DNA of 64,000 bases from Sulfurimicrobium lacus (GTDB lineage: Bacteria > Pseudomonadota > Gammaproteobacteria > Burkholderiales > Sulfuricellaceae). The DNA lies in NCBI RefSeq assembly GCF_011764585.1, contig NZ_AP022853.1:2525501-2589500 (forward strand), in the 5' to 3' direction. The position numbers and the translations under genes are program-made. The notes under the pieces were generated by a model. The model made no database searches. It saw only the letters and a list, made by a program, of their open reading frames with translations, and had not been told where the DNA came from. Positions 9,237-19,180 of the stretch are shown here, piece after piece; positions within the stretch are counted from its first letter, which is position 1, and each line of letters starts with the position of its first letter.

Positions 9237-11510
9237 ATGTTCGGAAATCTAAGTATAAAAGCCAGGCTGGTATTCGTGATCAGCTTCCTTTCGGCCCTGG
9301 CGATCGTCATCGGCCTTCTCGGCCTGCGCGGCATGAGCCAATCGAATGCAGGCCTGAAAACAGTCTATGAAGACCGGCTGGTTCCTTCCAATCAGCTTGG
9401 CGTCATCAACAACCTGATGGCGGAAAACGTACGGCAAATACACCTGGCATCGATGCACGATCCGCGCCTGCCGGAAAGCAAGCTGCACGACCACCCGATC
9501 ACCATGCACACCGACAAGATCAAGGACAACATCCAGAAAATCGGCGCGATCTGGAAGGAATACATGGCGACCTACCTCACGCCGGAAGAAAAGATACTGG
9601 CCGATGACTATGCGGAAAAACGCAAACAGTTCGTCCAGGAGGGGCTGCTTGGCGCAGCCGACTTGTTCATCAAGGGAGACTTCCCCGCCGGCAATACCCA
9701 CCTGGTCAAGGTCGTGGGACCGACCTTCACCACGGCAAAAGACCTGGCCGAGAAGCTGCTCGACCTTCAGTTGCGCGTAGGCAAGGAAGAATTCGAGAAA
9801 TCAAACGCGAACTTCACCGCCACCCGAAACCTCTCCATCGGTTCCATCGTCGCAGGCGTGTTGCTCGCGGCCCTGGTCGGTTTCCTGCTGATCCGCAACA
9901 TCGGCCGCTCGCTCACCCAGGCGATGGAAGTGTCCGGCAGGATCGCCGAAGGCGATCTTGGCAGCCAGATCAAGGTGGAGACCCATGACGAAATCGGCCG
10001 CTTGCTGACCTTCATGGAAACCATGCAGAACGCGCTGAAACGAATTGTCGCCGACGTTCAACGCATCGTTGAAGCAGCAAACAAAGGCGATTTCAGCGTA
10101 AAGCTTGAAACGGCCTCGCACAAGGGGTTCGCGCAAGAGATCGCTGTCGGGCTCAACCAGCTTTCCGAGGTCACCAGCACCGGCCTCAACGACGTTACGC
10201 GGGTCGCCCAGGCACTCGCCCAGGGCGACCTGTCGCAGAAAATCACCAAGGAATACCCCGGCGTGTTCGGACAAACCAAGGCCGGCGTCAACAGCACCGT
10301 GGACTCGCTGACCAAGGTCGTTGCCGAGATCGACGCCATCGTCGCCGCTGCAGCCGACAAGGGCGACTTCAGCGTGAAGATGGACATGAGCGGCAAGCAG
10401 GGCTACACCAAGCGCCTTGCGGACCTGCTCAACCAGCTCTCCGATGTTACCGATACCGGCCTGCGCGACGTCATGAGGGTTGCTGGTGCGCTGGCACAGG
10501 GCGACCTGACCCAGACCATGACCAAGGACTATCCTGGCCTGTTCGGGCAGACCAAGGAAAGCGTCAACGCCACGGTCAACAACCTGCAGAGCCTGGTCAC
10601 GCAAATCAAGGATGCGGTCGATTCCATCAACACCGCATCGAAGGAAATCGCTGCCGGCAACTCCGATCTGTCGCAACGGACTGAAGAACAGGCGTCCTCG
10701 CTGGAAGAAACCGCTTCCAGCATGGAAGAGCTGACTTCCACCGTGAAGCAGAACGCCGACAACTCCAAGCAGGCCAACCAGCTCGCCATCGGCGCATCCG
10801 AAGTGGCTATCAGGGGTGGCGGCGTAGTCAGCCAGGTGGTTGATACCATGTCCTCCATCAATGAATCCTCGCGCAAGATCGTGGACATCATTTCGGTGAT
10901 CGACGGCATCGCCTTCCAGACCAATATCCTGGCGCTCAATGCGGCAGTCGAGGCCGCACGCGCCGGCGAGCAGGGCCGCGGTTTCGCGGTAGTGGCCGGC
11001 GAGGTGCGCAACTTGGCGCAGCGTTCCGCCGCTGCCGCCAAGGAAATCAAGACGCTGATCGGCGATTCCGTGGACAAAGTGGAGAACGGCTCGAAACTGG
11101 TGGCCAACGCCGGGCAGACGATGGACGAGATCGTCACCTCCATCAAGCGCGTGACCGATATCATGGCGGAAATCTCCGCGGCTTCCGCGGAACAGAGTTC
11201 GGGTATTGAACAGGTCAACCAGGCCGTCACCCAGATGGACGAAGTGACTCAGCAGAACGCAGCCCTGGTCGAGGAAGCCGCTGCCGCCTCGGAGCATCTG
11301 CAGGAACAGGCAGAAACACTAGCCACTTCGGTATCGGTATTCAAACTTGACGCTTCCACGAGCGCGCTTGCCCATTCGGGCACAAAACGCCTGGCGGCAA
11401 CTTCCGCCGCCAGAACGGCTACGCCGGCAAAAGCGATTCGCCAAGCTGCAAGCAAACCGCAAACCCCGGCCAAGAGCAGTGCGGGTGATGACGAGTGGGA
11501 AGAGTTCTAA
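9237..11510 (+). CDS. Methyl-accepting chemotaxis protein with tandem HAMP modules
   Basis: A 757-aa receptor. TM1 lies at about residues 10-30, a four-helix-bundle periplasmic domain at about 31-190 and TM2 at about 198-218. The HAMP domain is followed by two further HAMP-like repeats, recognisable by paired motifs [12 protein letters not shown](E/D)VT(S/D)TG and ALAQGDL(S/T)Q. The signalling hairpin tip is near residue 565. The C-terminus EWEEF fits the CheR/CheB docking pentapeptide known from Tar/Tsr (NWETF). From 10872 to 11011 the DNA is identical to 13821-13960 in the next MCP gene. It ends before a good terminator at 11522-11557, which would close the cheY-cheA-cheW-mcp transcript. 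Confidence 0.93.
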   Translation: MFGNLSIKARLVFVISFLSALAIVIGLLGLRGMSQSNAGLKTVYEDRLVPSNQLGVINNLMAENVRQIHLASMHDPRLPESKLHDHPITMHTDKIKDNIQKIGAIWKEYMATYLTPEEKILADDYAEKRKQFVQEGLLGAADLFIKGDFPAGNTHLVKVVGPTFTTAKDLAEKLLDLQLRVGKEEFEKSNANFTATRNLSIGSIVAGVLLAALVGFLLIRNIGRSLTQAMEVSGRIAEGDLGSQIKVETHDEIGRLLTFMETMQNALKRIVADVQRIVEAANKGDFSVKLETASHKGFAQEIAVGLNQLSEVTSTGLNDVTRVAQALAQGDLSQKITKEYPGVFGQTKAGVNSTVDSLTKVVAEIDAIVAAAADKGDFSVKMDMSGKQGYTKRLADLLNQLSDVTDTGLRDVMRVAGALAQGDLTQTMTKDYPGLFGQTKESVNATVNNLQSLVTQIKDAVDSINTASKEIAAGNSDLSQRTEEQASSLEETASSMEELTSTVKQNADNSKQANQLAIGASEVAIRGGGVVSQVVDTMSSINESSRKIVDIISVIDGIAFQTNILALNAAVEAARAGEQGRGFAVVAGEVRNLAQRSAAAAKEIKTLIGDSVDKVENGSKLVANAGQTMDEIVTSIKRVTDIMAEISAASAEQSSGIEQVNQAVTQMDEVTQQNAALVEEAAAASEHLQEQAETLATSVSVFKLDASTSALAHSGTKRLAATSAARTATPAKAIRQAASKPQTPAKSSAGDDEWEEF

Positions 11511-11521
11511 ACTTCATGATG

Positions 11522-11557
11522 CCATCTTCGTTTGCCGAAGAAACGGGATGGTTTTTT
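11522..11557 (+). terminator. Rho-independent terminator after the poly-HAMP MCP
   Basis: An interrupted stem is formed by CCATC/GATGG outside and CGTTT/AAACG inside, with a GCCGAAG loop, and is followed by six T residues (11552-11557). It lies 12 bp after the MCP stop. It would separate the upstream che transcript from the Aer-like MCP and cheRDB. Confidence 0.7.
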
Positions 11558-11588
11558 ATTCACTCAGCAGCTCCTCTAATTTAATTTG

Positions 11589-11596
11589 GCCGATAA
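11589..11596 (+). promoter_or_regulatory. Flagellar-type (sigma-28) -10 element GCCGATAA
   Basis: The 8 bases match the sigma-28 -10 consensus exactly. They lie just after the terminator and 53 bp before the ATG of the Aer-like MCP. No matching TAAA -35 element is found at the expected spacing, so the call rests on the -10 and the position only. Confidence 0.45.
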
Positions 11597-11648
11597 ATCA
11601 GGCACCGGAAAAGCTACTGAACCAGATTCACAGCTCCAAGAGATACTA

Positions 11649-14354
11649 ATGAAAATCAACCAGCCTGTGACCCAAACAGAGTTTGTCCTGCCCGATGGCG
11701 CAATGCTAGTATCCAAGACCGATCTGAAAGGGGTTATCACTTACTGCAACTTGGAATTTATTGAGACCAGTGGTTTTTCAGAACGAGAATTGCTTGGCGC
11801 CCCCCATAATCTGGTGCGCCACCCCGACATGCCACCCGAGGCGTTCGATGACCTCTGGAATACGCTCAAGGCGGGGAAACCCTGGACCGGCTACGTCAAA
11901 AATCGGCGCAAGAATGGCGATTTTTATTGGGTTCTTGCCAATGCCACTCCGATCTGGGAAGGCGGGAAGGTTGCCGGCTACCTGTCGGTACGCGCAAAAC
12001 CATCGGCAGATGCCGTTCGTGAAGTCGCCGCCGTTTACCGGAAATTTCGCGCAGGCCAGGCGGGTAGCCTGACCATTCGCGAAGGCAAGGTGGTAAACAG
12101 GCTGTACAGTAAATTCAGCCTACCCCAGTCCATCGGCATGCGCCTCTGGTTGTTCAATGCCATATTCCTATCAATCGCTTTACTGGCCATGGGCTGGATG
12201 CTTAGTGGCCTATCCAAGACCGGCTCGGAGTTCGGGCAGCTTGTAGAAGTGGATTACAAGATCCTTTCTGCCTACGAAAATCTTTACGCCCTGGGATTGC
12301 AGGAAGGTCAGGCAACACGGAACATCATTCTCAACCCGAAGGATGACAAAGCCAGAAGCAATCTCGGCGCGGCGGAAAATGATTTCGCCGTTAACCTGGA
12401 AGCCTTGCAGCACATTACGGGTTCTGACCCGATTGTAATAAAGCGCATCGCGCAGATGCATGAAAGTCTGCGCATCGAAAACCGCGAGGCTGTTGCCCTG
12501 GCTGCCTTGAATCAGGGCGCCGCGGTGGAACGCATGAACAGCAGCGGGACCAAGATTTGGCGCGCGTTGAAAAAAGATCTGCTGGAGCAGGTAGATGCAA
12601 TGCGTGCCCAGGTTGCGGAACGGAAAAACGAGGTCGATACCGACGTCGGCAGAACCCGGAATACTGGCGGCATATTGATGGCCATTGCCACATTGTTGAT
12701 GGTCTTCATGTCCTATTTTTTCATCCGCTCCATCGCCAGGCCACTTAAGGCATTAACCGAAAACACCTTGAGCATTGCACAGGGCGTTTATAGTTCCCAC
12801 ATCAACACCGAACGCGACGATGAAATCGGCCATCTCTCCCAAGCGCTCAAGTCCATGCAAATACGTCTCGGCTTCGAAGTGGCGGAATCCCAGCGCACCG
12901 CTGCCGAAATCCTGCGTATCAAGGTGGCGCTGGACAATGTTTCCACCAATGTCATGATCGGAGACATTGACGGCCACATCATCTACTTGAATAAATCGGT
13001 ACAGGAAATGTTCCACAAAGCCGAGAAGGATATCCGCCAAGCCCTGCCCCATTTCGAGGCGGACAAGCTGCTGGGCGCGAACATCGACACTTTTCATAAA
13101 AATCCGGCCCACCAAAGAAATATGCTCGCGGCTCTAGCCAGCCCCTATACAACTACAATCTTGATCGGCATCCGCACCTTCCGTCTCACCGCCAATCCAG
13201 TGATCGACGAAACCGGACGACGCCTCGGCACTGCATTGGAATGGATAGACCGAACGGCCGAAGTGGTCGTGGAAGAGGAGATTTCCCGAATTGTCGGAGC
13301 TGCAGCCCAAGGCGATTTCACCCAACGCATCGGCACTCAGGACAAGGAGGGTTTCTTCCTGCAACTGGCTCAGAATATCAATCAGCTCATGGATACCAGC
13401 TCAGTTGGATTGAATGAGGTGGTGCGCGTACTGAGCGCCTTGGCGCAAGGTGATTTGACCCAAACTATCAGCAACGACTATAGCGGCACCTTCGGCCAGC
13501 TCAAGGATTACAGCAACACCACGGTGGAAAGTCTCCAGCGATTGATAGGCGAGATCAAGGAAACGGTGGATCAGATCAACACCGCGGCGGGTGAAATCGC
13601 CTCGGGCAACTCCGACCTCTCGCAGCGCACCGAGGAGCAGGCGTCTTCTCTGGAAGAAACCGCATCCAGCATGGAAGAACTGACATCCACCGTGAGAAAC
13701 AACGCCGATAATGCCAAGCAGGCCAATCAGCTTGCCATCGGCGCCAGCAACGTGGCGGTAAAGGGCGGCGACGTAGTGGGCCAGGTGGTCGAAACGATGT
13801 CTTCCATCAATGAATCCTCACGCAAGATCGTGGACATCATTTCGGTGATCGACGGCATCGCCTTCCAGACCAATATCCTGGCGCTCAATGCGGCAGTCGA
13901 GGCCGCACGCGCCGGCGAGCAGGGCCGCGGTTTCGCGGTAGTGGCCGGCGAGGTGCGCAATCTGGCACAGCGTTCCGCCGCTGCCGCCAAGGAGATCAAG
14001 ACGCTGATCGGCGATTCGGTGGACAAAGTGGAGAACGGCTCGAAACTTGTAGCCAACGCCGGCCAGACGATGGACGAGATCGTCACTTCCATCAAGCACG
14101 TTACCGACATCATGGCGGAAATCTCCTCCGCGTCTACCGAACAAAGCGCCGGTATCGAGCAGGTCAATAAAGCCATCACCCAGATGGACGAAGCGACCCA
14201 ACAGAATGCTGCCCTGGTCGAAGAGGCTGCCGCAGCGGCAGAATCGCTCGAAGAGCAGGCCCATAACCTCAGCGTCTCGGTAAGCGTATTCAAGATCGAT
14301 AGCGGCAGAATGTTGAAAGCACCCGCCTCTGCCATCCTTCATTTGCCAGGCTAA
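11649..14354 (+). CDS. Aer-like PAS-containing methyl-accepting chemotaxis protein
   Basis: A 901-aa receptor. ATG 11649 is chosen over an in-frame TTG at 11586 because the longer form would contain the promoter-like element. The N-terminal PAS (about residues 10-120) has the Aer signature [18 protein letters not shown] and [10 protein letters not shown], which in Aer binds FAD and senses redox state. A membrane segment ([20 protein letters not shown]), a four-helix-bundle-like periplasmic part, TM2, HAMP, a second PAS-like segment (SGHIIYLN-type, here [15 protein letters not shown]) and a HAMP-like repeat follow, before the signalling hairpin. There is no C-terminal docking pentapeptide. It is followed 8 bp later by cheR. 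Likely role: aerotaxis or energy taxis. Confidence 0.9.
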   Translation: MKINQPVTQTEFVLPDGAMLVSKTDLKGVITYCNLEFIETSGFSERELLGAPHNLVRHPDMPPEAFDDLWNTLKAGKPWTGYVKNRRKNGDFYWVLANATPIWEGGKVAGYLSVRAKPSADAVREVAAVYRKFRAGQAGSLTIREGKVVNRLYSKFSLPQSIGMRLWLFNAIFLSIALLAMGWMLSGLSKTGSEFGQLVEVDYKILSAYENLYALGLQEGQATRNIILNPKDDKARSNLGAAENDFAVNLEALQHITGSDPIVIKRIAQMHESLRIENREAVALAALNQGAAVERMNSSGTKIWRALKKDLLEQVDAMRAQVAERKNEVDTDVGRTRNTGGILMAIATLLMVFMSYFFIRSIARPLKALTENTLSIAQGVYSSHINTERDDEIGHLSQALKSMQIRLGFEVAESQRTAAEILRIKVALDNVSTNVMIGDIDGHIIYLNKSVQEMFHKAEKDIRQALPHFEADKLLGANIDTFHKNPAHQRNMLAALASPYTTTILIGIRTFRLTANPVIDETGRRLGTALEWIDRTAEVVVEEEISRIVGAAAQGDFTQRIGTQDKEGFFLQLAQNINQLMDTSSVGLNEVVRVLSALAQGDLTQTISNDYSGTFGQLKDYSNTTVESLQRLIGEIKETVDQINTAAGEIASGNSDLSQRTEEQASSLEETASSMEELTSTVRNNADNAKQANQLAIGASNVAVKGGDVVGQVVETMSSINESSRKIVDIISVIDGIAFQTNILALNAAVEAARAGEQGRGFAVVAGEVRNLAQRSAAAAKEIKTLIGDSVDKVENGSKLVANAGQTMDEIVTSIKHVTDIMAEISSASTEQSAGIEQVNKAITQMDEATQQNAALVEEAAAAAESLEEQAHNLSVSVSVFKIDSGRMLKAPASAILHLPG

Positions 14355-14362
14355 CGCACCCC

Positions 14363-15208
14363 ATGACCGACAACGAACGCGAGTTCATTTTTACTGACCA
14401 TGATTTCGAGAGCGTACGCAAGCTGATTTATAGCCATGCAGGCATCTCGCTCAACATCAGCAAAAAAGACATGGTTTATAGCCGCCTGGCGCGTCGCTTG
14501 CGCGCCACCGGCCTGTCGAGCTTCCGCGACTATCTGAAAATGCTGGAGAGCGACAACGCGGCCGAGTGGCAGTCATTCACCAATGCGCTAACCACCAACC
14601 TTACCTCTTTCTTTCGTGAAGAACACCACTTCCCGATACTGGCCGAACACGTGCGCAAGATGAAAGGCCATCACCCCATCAACCTTTGGTGTTCAGCCTC
14701 TTCGACCGGCGAAGAGCCCTATTCCATGGCTATGACCATGGTGGAATTGTTCAATACCTATACTCCGCCAGTGCAGATCATCGCTACCGACCTGGACACC
14801 AACGTGCTGGCAAAGGCGGAAGAGGGAATTTATGCCATGGAGCGGCTGGAAAAAATGCCCACGGAAAGAGTTAAAAACTTTTTTCTCAAAGGCAGCGGAA
14901 AACAGGAAGGTTTCGCCCGCATACGACCGGAACTGCACAACATGATCAAGTTTCGCCAGATCAATCTGCTCGACGACAATTGGCCGCTCAGACCGCCTTT
15001 CGATGCTATTTTTTGCCGCAATGTGATGATTTATTTCGACAAACAGACGCAACACGAGATCCTGAAAAAATTTGTGCCACTGTTGCGCCCGGATGGTTTG
15101 CTGTTTGCCGGACATTCCGAGAGCTTTCATCACGCAACTGACCTGTTCAAGCTGATCGGCAATACCGTCTACCAGGTCGCCGACAAAACGAAGGCATATC
15201 ATGGATGA
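14363..15208 (+). CDS. cheR: Chemotaxis protein methyltransferase CheR
   Basis: A 281-aa S-adenosylmethionine-dependent methyltransferase that methylates glutamates on MCPs. The N-terminal helical domain contains TNLTSFFREEHHFPIL. The SAM-binding segment is NLWCSASSTGEEPYSMAM, and later come ATDLDTNVLAKAEEGIY and IFCRNVMIYFDKQTQ. Its last 8 bases overlap cheD, so translation is coupled. Only one MCP in the window (9237-11510) has the C-terminal pentapeptide that tethers CheR. Confidence 0.95.
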   Translation: MTDNEREFIFTDHDFESVRKLIYSHAGISLNISKKDMVYSRLARRLRATGLSSFRDYLKMLESDNAAEWQSFTNALTTNLTSFFREEHHFPILAEHVRKMKGHHPINLWCSASSTGEEPYSMAMTMVELFNTYTPPVQIIATDLDTNVLAKAEEGIYAMERLEKMPTERVKNFFLKGSGKQEGFARIRPELHNMIKFRQINLLDDNWPLRPPFDAIFCRNVMIYFDKQTQHEILKKFVPLLRPDGLLFAGHSESFHHATDLFKLIGNTVYQVADKTKAYHG

Positions 15209-15815
15209 GCGGGGTTTCGAGGAAATCCTCGCACCCAACCATTACTTCGACAGCACCTTCGAGATGCAGGCAGCAAAAATTCTGCCGGGCGAGTACTACA
15301 CCACAGGCCGCGACATGCTGCTGGTTACCGTGCTGGGATCATGCGTGGCGGCGTGCATCCGCGATCGTATAAGCGGCATTGGCGGCATGAACCACTTCAT
15401 GCTGCCCAACAATGGTCAGGACCAGAGCAACCCCCTCGGTGATTCTGCACGTTATGGCACCTATGCAATGGAAATCCTGGTCAATCAACTGCTCAAGATG
15501 GGAGCCAGGCGCGACCACCTGGAAGCCAAGGTGTTCGGTGGCGGCAACGTATTGCGCGGATTTGTCGTTGCCAATGTCGGTGAGCGCAATTCGAAATTCG
15601 TACTCGATTTTCTGAAAACGGAAAACATAAAACTGGTCGCCCAGGATCTGATGGACATCTATCCGCGCAAGGTATATTTTTTCCCCAAGAGCGGTAGGGT
15701 TTTGGTGAAAAAATTGCGCAACGTTCACAATGACACCATCATTGAAAGGGAAAAGGAGTACAGCACTCGTCTGCAGTACTCCAAGGTTGAGGGTGAAGTG
15801 GAATTGTTCACGTGA
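15201..15815 (+). CDS. cheD: Chemoreceptor glutamine deamidase CheD
   Basis: A 204-aa protein. The catalytic cysteine is C48 in VLGSCVAACI and the histidine is H65 in IGGMNHFMLP, with conserved VFGGGNVL downstream, as in the CheD family. CheD deamidates specific glutamines on MCPs to glutamates, creating methylation sites. The gene overlaps cheR by 8 nt. The C-terminus EGEVELFT resembles the GDIELF end of the short MCP at 4749-6017, a tail not needed for the deamidase fold. Confidence 0.94.
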   Translation: MDERGFEEILAPNHYFDSTFEMQAAKILPGEYYTTGRDMLLVTVLGSCVAACIRDRISGIGGMNHFMLPNNGQDQSNPLGDSARYGTYAMEILVNQLLKMGARRDHLEAKVFGGGNVLRGFVVANVGERNSKFVLDFLKTENIKLVAQDLMDIYPRKVYFFPKSGRVLVKKLRNVHNDTIIEREKEYSTRLQYSKVEGEVELFT

Positions 15816-15882
15816 TCAGTGATATGGGTTTCTTGATCGAAATGCACGGCCAAGCAGGATTGTTATATCTACAGGGCGTCAA

Positions 15883-16971
15883 ATGAAAATTAGAGTTCTG
15901 GTCATCGACGACTCGGCGCTAATCCGCAGCCTGATGAAGGAAATCATCAACAGCCAGCCCGATATGGAAATGGTGGGGGCCGCACCCGATCCGCTCGTGG
16001 CGCGTGAGTTGATCAAGCAACTCAACCCTGATGTGCTCACGCTCGACGTCGAAATGCCCCGCATGGACGGGCTCAATTTCCTGGAAAAACTGATGCGCCT
16101 TAGACCGATGCCGGTGGTGATGGTCTCTTCCCTTACCGAAAGGGGCTCGGATATTACCTTCCGCGCGCTGGAGCTGGGCGCGGTGGATTTTTTCAACAAA
16201 CCCAAAATGGACATCTCCCAGGGTATGCAGCAATACGCCGAAGAAATTACTGACAAAATTCGTGCCGCAGCCAAGGCCAAAGTACGCAAGGGCGCTGCGC
16301 AAAGCGATTTTTCCGCGGTTACGCCGCGCCTTTCCGCAGATGCCGTCCTGCCCGCGCTCTCCAACACCATCACGTCTACCGAAAAGTTGATCATTGTGGG
16401 CGCTTCCACTGGAGGAACGGAAGCGATCAAGGAGTTTTTGGTCAAGCTTCCGCCCGATTGTCCCGGCATTCTGATTACTCAGCACATGCCGGAAGCCTTC
16501 ACGCTGTCATTTGCCCAACGCCTCGACAGCCTGTGCAAAATTTCGGTCAAGGAAGCGGAACAGGGTGACCGTGTTTTGCCCGGGCACGCCTATATTGCGC
16601 CAGGTCACTCCCACCTCCTGCTCAAGCGCAGCGGTGCAAACTACGTCTGCGAACTCAACCAGGGGCCGCCGGTAAATCGACACCGCCCATCAGTGGACGT
16701 ATTATTCCGCTCCGCCGCCAACTGTGCCGGAAAAAACGTCATTGGCGTGATCCTCACCGGCATGGGCAAGGACGGTGCGGCCGGGATGCTCGAGATGAAG
16801 CGGGCCGGTGCCTACAACTTTGCGCAGGATGAAGCCAGTTGCGTCGTCTTCGGCATGCCCAAGGAAGCCATTGCTGCTGGTGGCGTCGATGAAGTGGTAC
16901 CACTGCAGGAAATGGCCCCCAAAGTCATGAAATACCTGGCCAGTTTGGGTTCAAGAGCGTTCCGGGTATAA
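15883..16971 (+). CDS. cheB: Protein-glutamate methylesterase CheB
   Basis: A 362-aa two-domain protein. The receiver has DD at 9-10 and phospho-acceptor D55 in [13 protein letters not shown] linker of about 45 residues leads to the methylesterase, with serine in [11 protein letters not shown], histidine in [10 protein letters not shown] and aspartate in [11 protein letters not shown]. CheB removes methyl groups from MCPs and can deamidate glutamines; phosphorylation by CheA activates it. It is the last gene of the cheR-cheD-cheB run and is separated from cheD by 67 bp. Confidence 0.95.
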   Translation: MKIRVLVIDDSALIRSLMKEIINSQPDMEMVGAAPDPLVARELIKQLNPDVLTLDVEMPRMDGLNFLEKLMRLRPMPVVMVSSLTERGSDITFRALELGAVDFFNKPKMDISQGMQQYAEEITDKIRAAAKAKVRKGAAQSDFSAVTPRLSADAVLPALSNTITSTEKLIIVGASTGGTEAIKEFLVKLPPDCPGILITQHMPEAFTLSFAQRLDSLCKISVKEAEQGDRVLPGHAYIAPGHSHLLLKRSGANYVCELNQGPPVNRHRPSVDVLFRSAANCAGKNVIGVILTGMGKDGAAGMLEMKRAGAYNFAQDEASCVVFGMPKEAIAAGGVDEVVPLQEMAPKVMKYLASLGSRAFRV

Positions 16972-17063
16972 CGCGCCATTTTAGTTTTTTCGCTGCTCCA
17001 ACAATATTACTTAAGGCAGTCTGACTTACAACTTTCAGTATTTAATCAGAGGGGTTAACAACC

Positions 17064-17378
17064 ATGAGTACGATACAGATCACAACCTCGGTGGAAAACG
17101 GCAATGCCAGAATATCCATGGCCGGCCGCTTCGATTTCAACTCGCATCGACAGTTCCGCGAAGCTTACCAGCAAGTCCTGGACGATCCGGCAGTCAAGGA
17201 GCTCGAAATCGACTTGGGCTCCGTCGATTACCTGGACAGTTCTGCGCTGGGCATGTTGCTGCTGCTGCGGGAGAAAACCAGCGCTGCCAACAAGCTCCTG
17301 GCGCTGACAAATTGCCGTGGTGTAGTTCAGCAGGTGCTGGACGTGGCTAATTTCAACAAACTGTTCACTATTCGATAA
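17064..17378 (+). CDS. STAS-domain anti-sigma factor antagonist (HsbA/CrsA-like)
   Basis: A 104-aa single STAS domain. The phosphorylation motif is YLDSSALGMLLLL with the likely phospho-serine at S59. Such proteins bind an anti-sigma partner when unphosphorylated and are released after phosphorylation. A ribosome site AGAGGGG lies upstream. The next gene (17420-19132) encodes both a PP2C phosphatase and an RsbW-type kinase, the expected enzymes for this substrate, so the pair matches HsbA-HsbR of Pseudomonas or CrsA-CrsR of Shewanella. The anti-sigma target (FlgM for HsbA; RpoS control for CrsA) is not identifiable here. Confidence 0.88.
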   Translation: MSTIQITTSVENGNARISMAGRFDFNSHRQFREAYQQVLDDPAVKELEIDLGSVDYLDSSALGMLLLLREKTSAANKLLALTNCRGVVQQVLDVANFNKLFTIR

Positions 17379-17419
17379 ATAGCACTCCACATGCCGAGCC
17401 TTTCGCTTCCCTCCCTGTC

Positions 17420-19132
17420 ATGCCCAAGCAACTAAAAATCCTGGTAGTAGACGACACCGAACCGAATTTGCTGCTGGTGAGCAAGTTCATCAATAAACTC
17501 GGCCATCAAACCGTACAGGCTCGTAATGGCCTGGAGGCGGTGGAAAAATTTAGCGAGGAGTCACCCGACCTGGTCCTGATGGACGTCATGATGCCGGAAA
17601 TGGACGGCTACGAAGCGACCGCCAGAATTCGCGAACTGTACCCCAACAAATGGGTACCGATCATGTTCCTGACCGCCAAATCTCATGACGCGGATCACGT
17701 CAAAGGCATCCAGGTCGGCGGCGACGACTACATCACCAAGCCGGTCAATCTGGTCATCCTCGAAGCCCGCATCAAGGCGGTAACGCGTATCGCCGAACTG
17801 CAGCGCCAGATCGTGGAAAATGCCGAGCAGCTCGAAATCTACCGTGACGAAAACGAGCGCGAACTGGAGTTGGCAAAGCATCTAATCCAGAAAATAACCC
17901 ATTACGATTACCTGGAACACCATTCCATCCAGCTCTGGAACAAACCGGCACAGCATTTCAGCGGCGACATCTTCCTCGCCGCCCTCACCCCGGCCGACGA
18001 AATTCATTTGCTCCTTGCGGATGGCACCGGGCATGGACTTTCCGCCGCTCTCAATGTCATTCCGGTAGTGGAGGTTTTTTATGGCATGACCTCGAAGGGT
18101 TTCGCCATCTCTTCCATTGCCCAGGAGCTCAACCGCAAGATCAAGCAGTTGATGCCGATCGAGCGTTTCGTTGCCGCGACCCTGGTTTCGATCAACCTCA
18201 GCGACAGAATCATGCATGTCTGGAACGGTGGCAACCCGCCGGCGCTCTTCGTTGACGAAAAGGGCGTGGTACAGCGCAGTTGGAAATCAACCCACCCTGC
18301 GCTGGGGATTTTCTCTGACGCGGAATTTGACGCCGGCACCGAGCTGTTTCATTGGAGTGAGCCCGGTCAGCTGTATATGTTTTCGGATGGCCCGATTGAA
18401 GCGCAAAACGCCAGCGGTGAAGAATTCGGCCTCGAACGCCTGACGCAGGTTCTGGCGTCAAACCCCGTAGAGCAGCGTTATGAGCAGCTGATAGCAGCGA
18501 TCGATAGCCACATGGAAGGACTACCTGCGCACGACGACATTTCCATCGGCTTGATCCGCTGCCCGGTTAACGTCCCGGAAGACTCTCCGCGCCAAGAGAC
18601 CGATGGCACACAACAGGCGATCCTGCCGACGACAGACTGCCCACTCCGCTGGAAACTTTCGCTACGCCTCACGCCTTCCGAACTCAAAACAATTGATGTC
18701 GTCCCCATGCTGCTGGCCTGGATGGATCAAATGCACTTCAACACCAATCACCGTGGCCAAGTGTTCCTGATTTTCACAGAACTGTTCAACAACGCACTCG
18801 ACCACGGGATACTGGAAATCGATTCGTCGCTGAAAAACGGCCCGGATGGCTTAGAGCTTTATTTTGAGCAACGCCGTCTGAAATTGGCGGACCTGCAGCA
18901 TGGAATATTGGAAATTGAAATCGAACGTTTACGTCAGCACCACCACGAAAACCTAAGAATGCGCATTAAGGATAATGGCAATGGTTTTGATTATAAATCT
19001 ATAACCAGCACTAACATCAGCGACAGCACTCGTCCGTCCGGGCGCGGACTGGCACTCGTCAAAAGCTTGTGCTCCAGATTGGAATTTTCAGGCAATGGCA
19101 ATGAAGTCACCGTTTATTACACACTTGCCTGA
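17420..19132 (+). CDS. REC-PP2C phosphatase-HATPase partner-switch regulator (HsbR/CrsR-like)
   Basis: A 570-aa three-domain protein. The receiver (1-125) has DD at 11-12, D55 in LVLMDVMMPEMDG and lysine in YITKPVN. A coiled coil leads to a PP2C/SpoIIE-type phosphatase (about 165-385) with FSGDIF, LLADGTGHGLSAA and AHDDISIGLI carrying the metal-binding aspartates. The C-terminal RsbW-like kinase (about 420-570) has FTELFNNALDHG, IKDNGNGFD and SGRGLALVKSL. One protein can thus dephosphorylate and phosphorylate the STAS partner, with the receiver setting the balance. It lies 41 bp after the STAS gene. The histidine kinase that drives it is unknown; the neighbouring sensor kinase or CheA are candidates. 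Confidence 0.9.
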   Translation: MPKQLKILVVDDTEPNLLLVSKFINKLGHQTVQARNGLEAVEKFSEESPDLVLMDVMMPEMDGYEATARIRELYPNKWVPIMFLTAKSHDADHVKGIQVGGDDYITKPVNLVILEARIKAVTRIAELQRQIVENAEQLEIYRDENERELELAKHLIQKITHYDYLEHHSIQLWNKPAQHFSGDIFLAALTPADEIHLLLADGTGHGLSAALNVIPVVEVFYGMTSKGFAISSIAQELNRKIKQLMPIERFVAATLVSINLSDRIMHVWNGGNPPALFVDEKGVVQRSWKSTHPALGIFSDAEFDAGTELFHWSEPGQLYMFSDGPIEAQNASGEEFGLERLTQVLASNPVEQRYEQLIAAIDSHMEGLPAHDDISIGLIRCPVNVPEDSPRQETDGTQQAILPTTDCPLRWKLSLRLTPSELKTIDVVPMLLAWMDQMHFNTNHRGQVFLIFTELFNNALDHGILEIDSSLKNGPDGLELYFEQRRLKLADLQHGILEIEIERLRQHHHENLRMRIKDNGNGFDYKSITSTNISDSTRPSGRGLALVKSLCSRLEFSGNGNEVTVYYTLA

Positions 19133-19180
19133 GCCCATGGCGTTGCGCTTTTCGCGCGCGGAGTTTTGGAGAGCCGGACC

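Noticed and set aside
9801-11297. Minus-strand 498-aa open frame
   Set aside because: Antisense to the poly-HAMP MCP; no domain, and repeated features reflect the MCP repeats.
11510-15208. cheZ or cheC/cheX among the che genes
   Set aside because: No frame carries CheZ or CheC motifs; the cluster lacks a dedicated CheY phosphatase.
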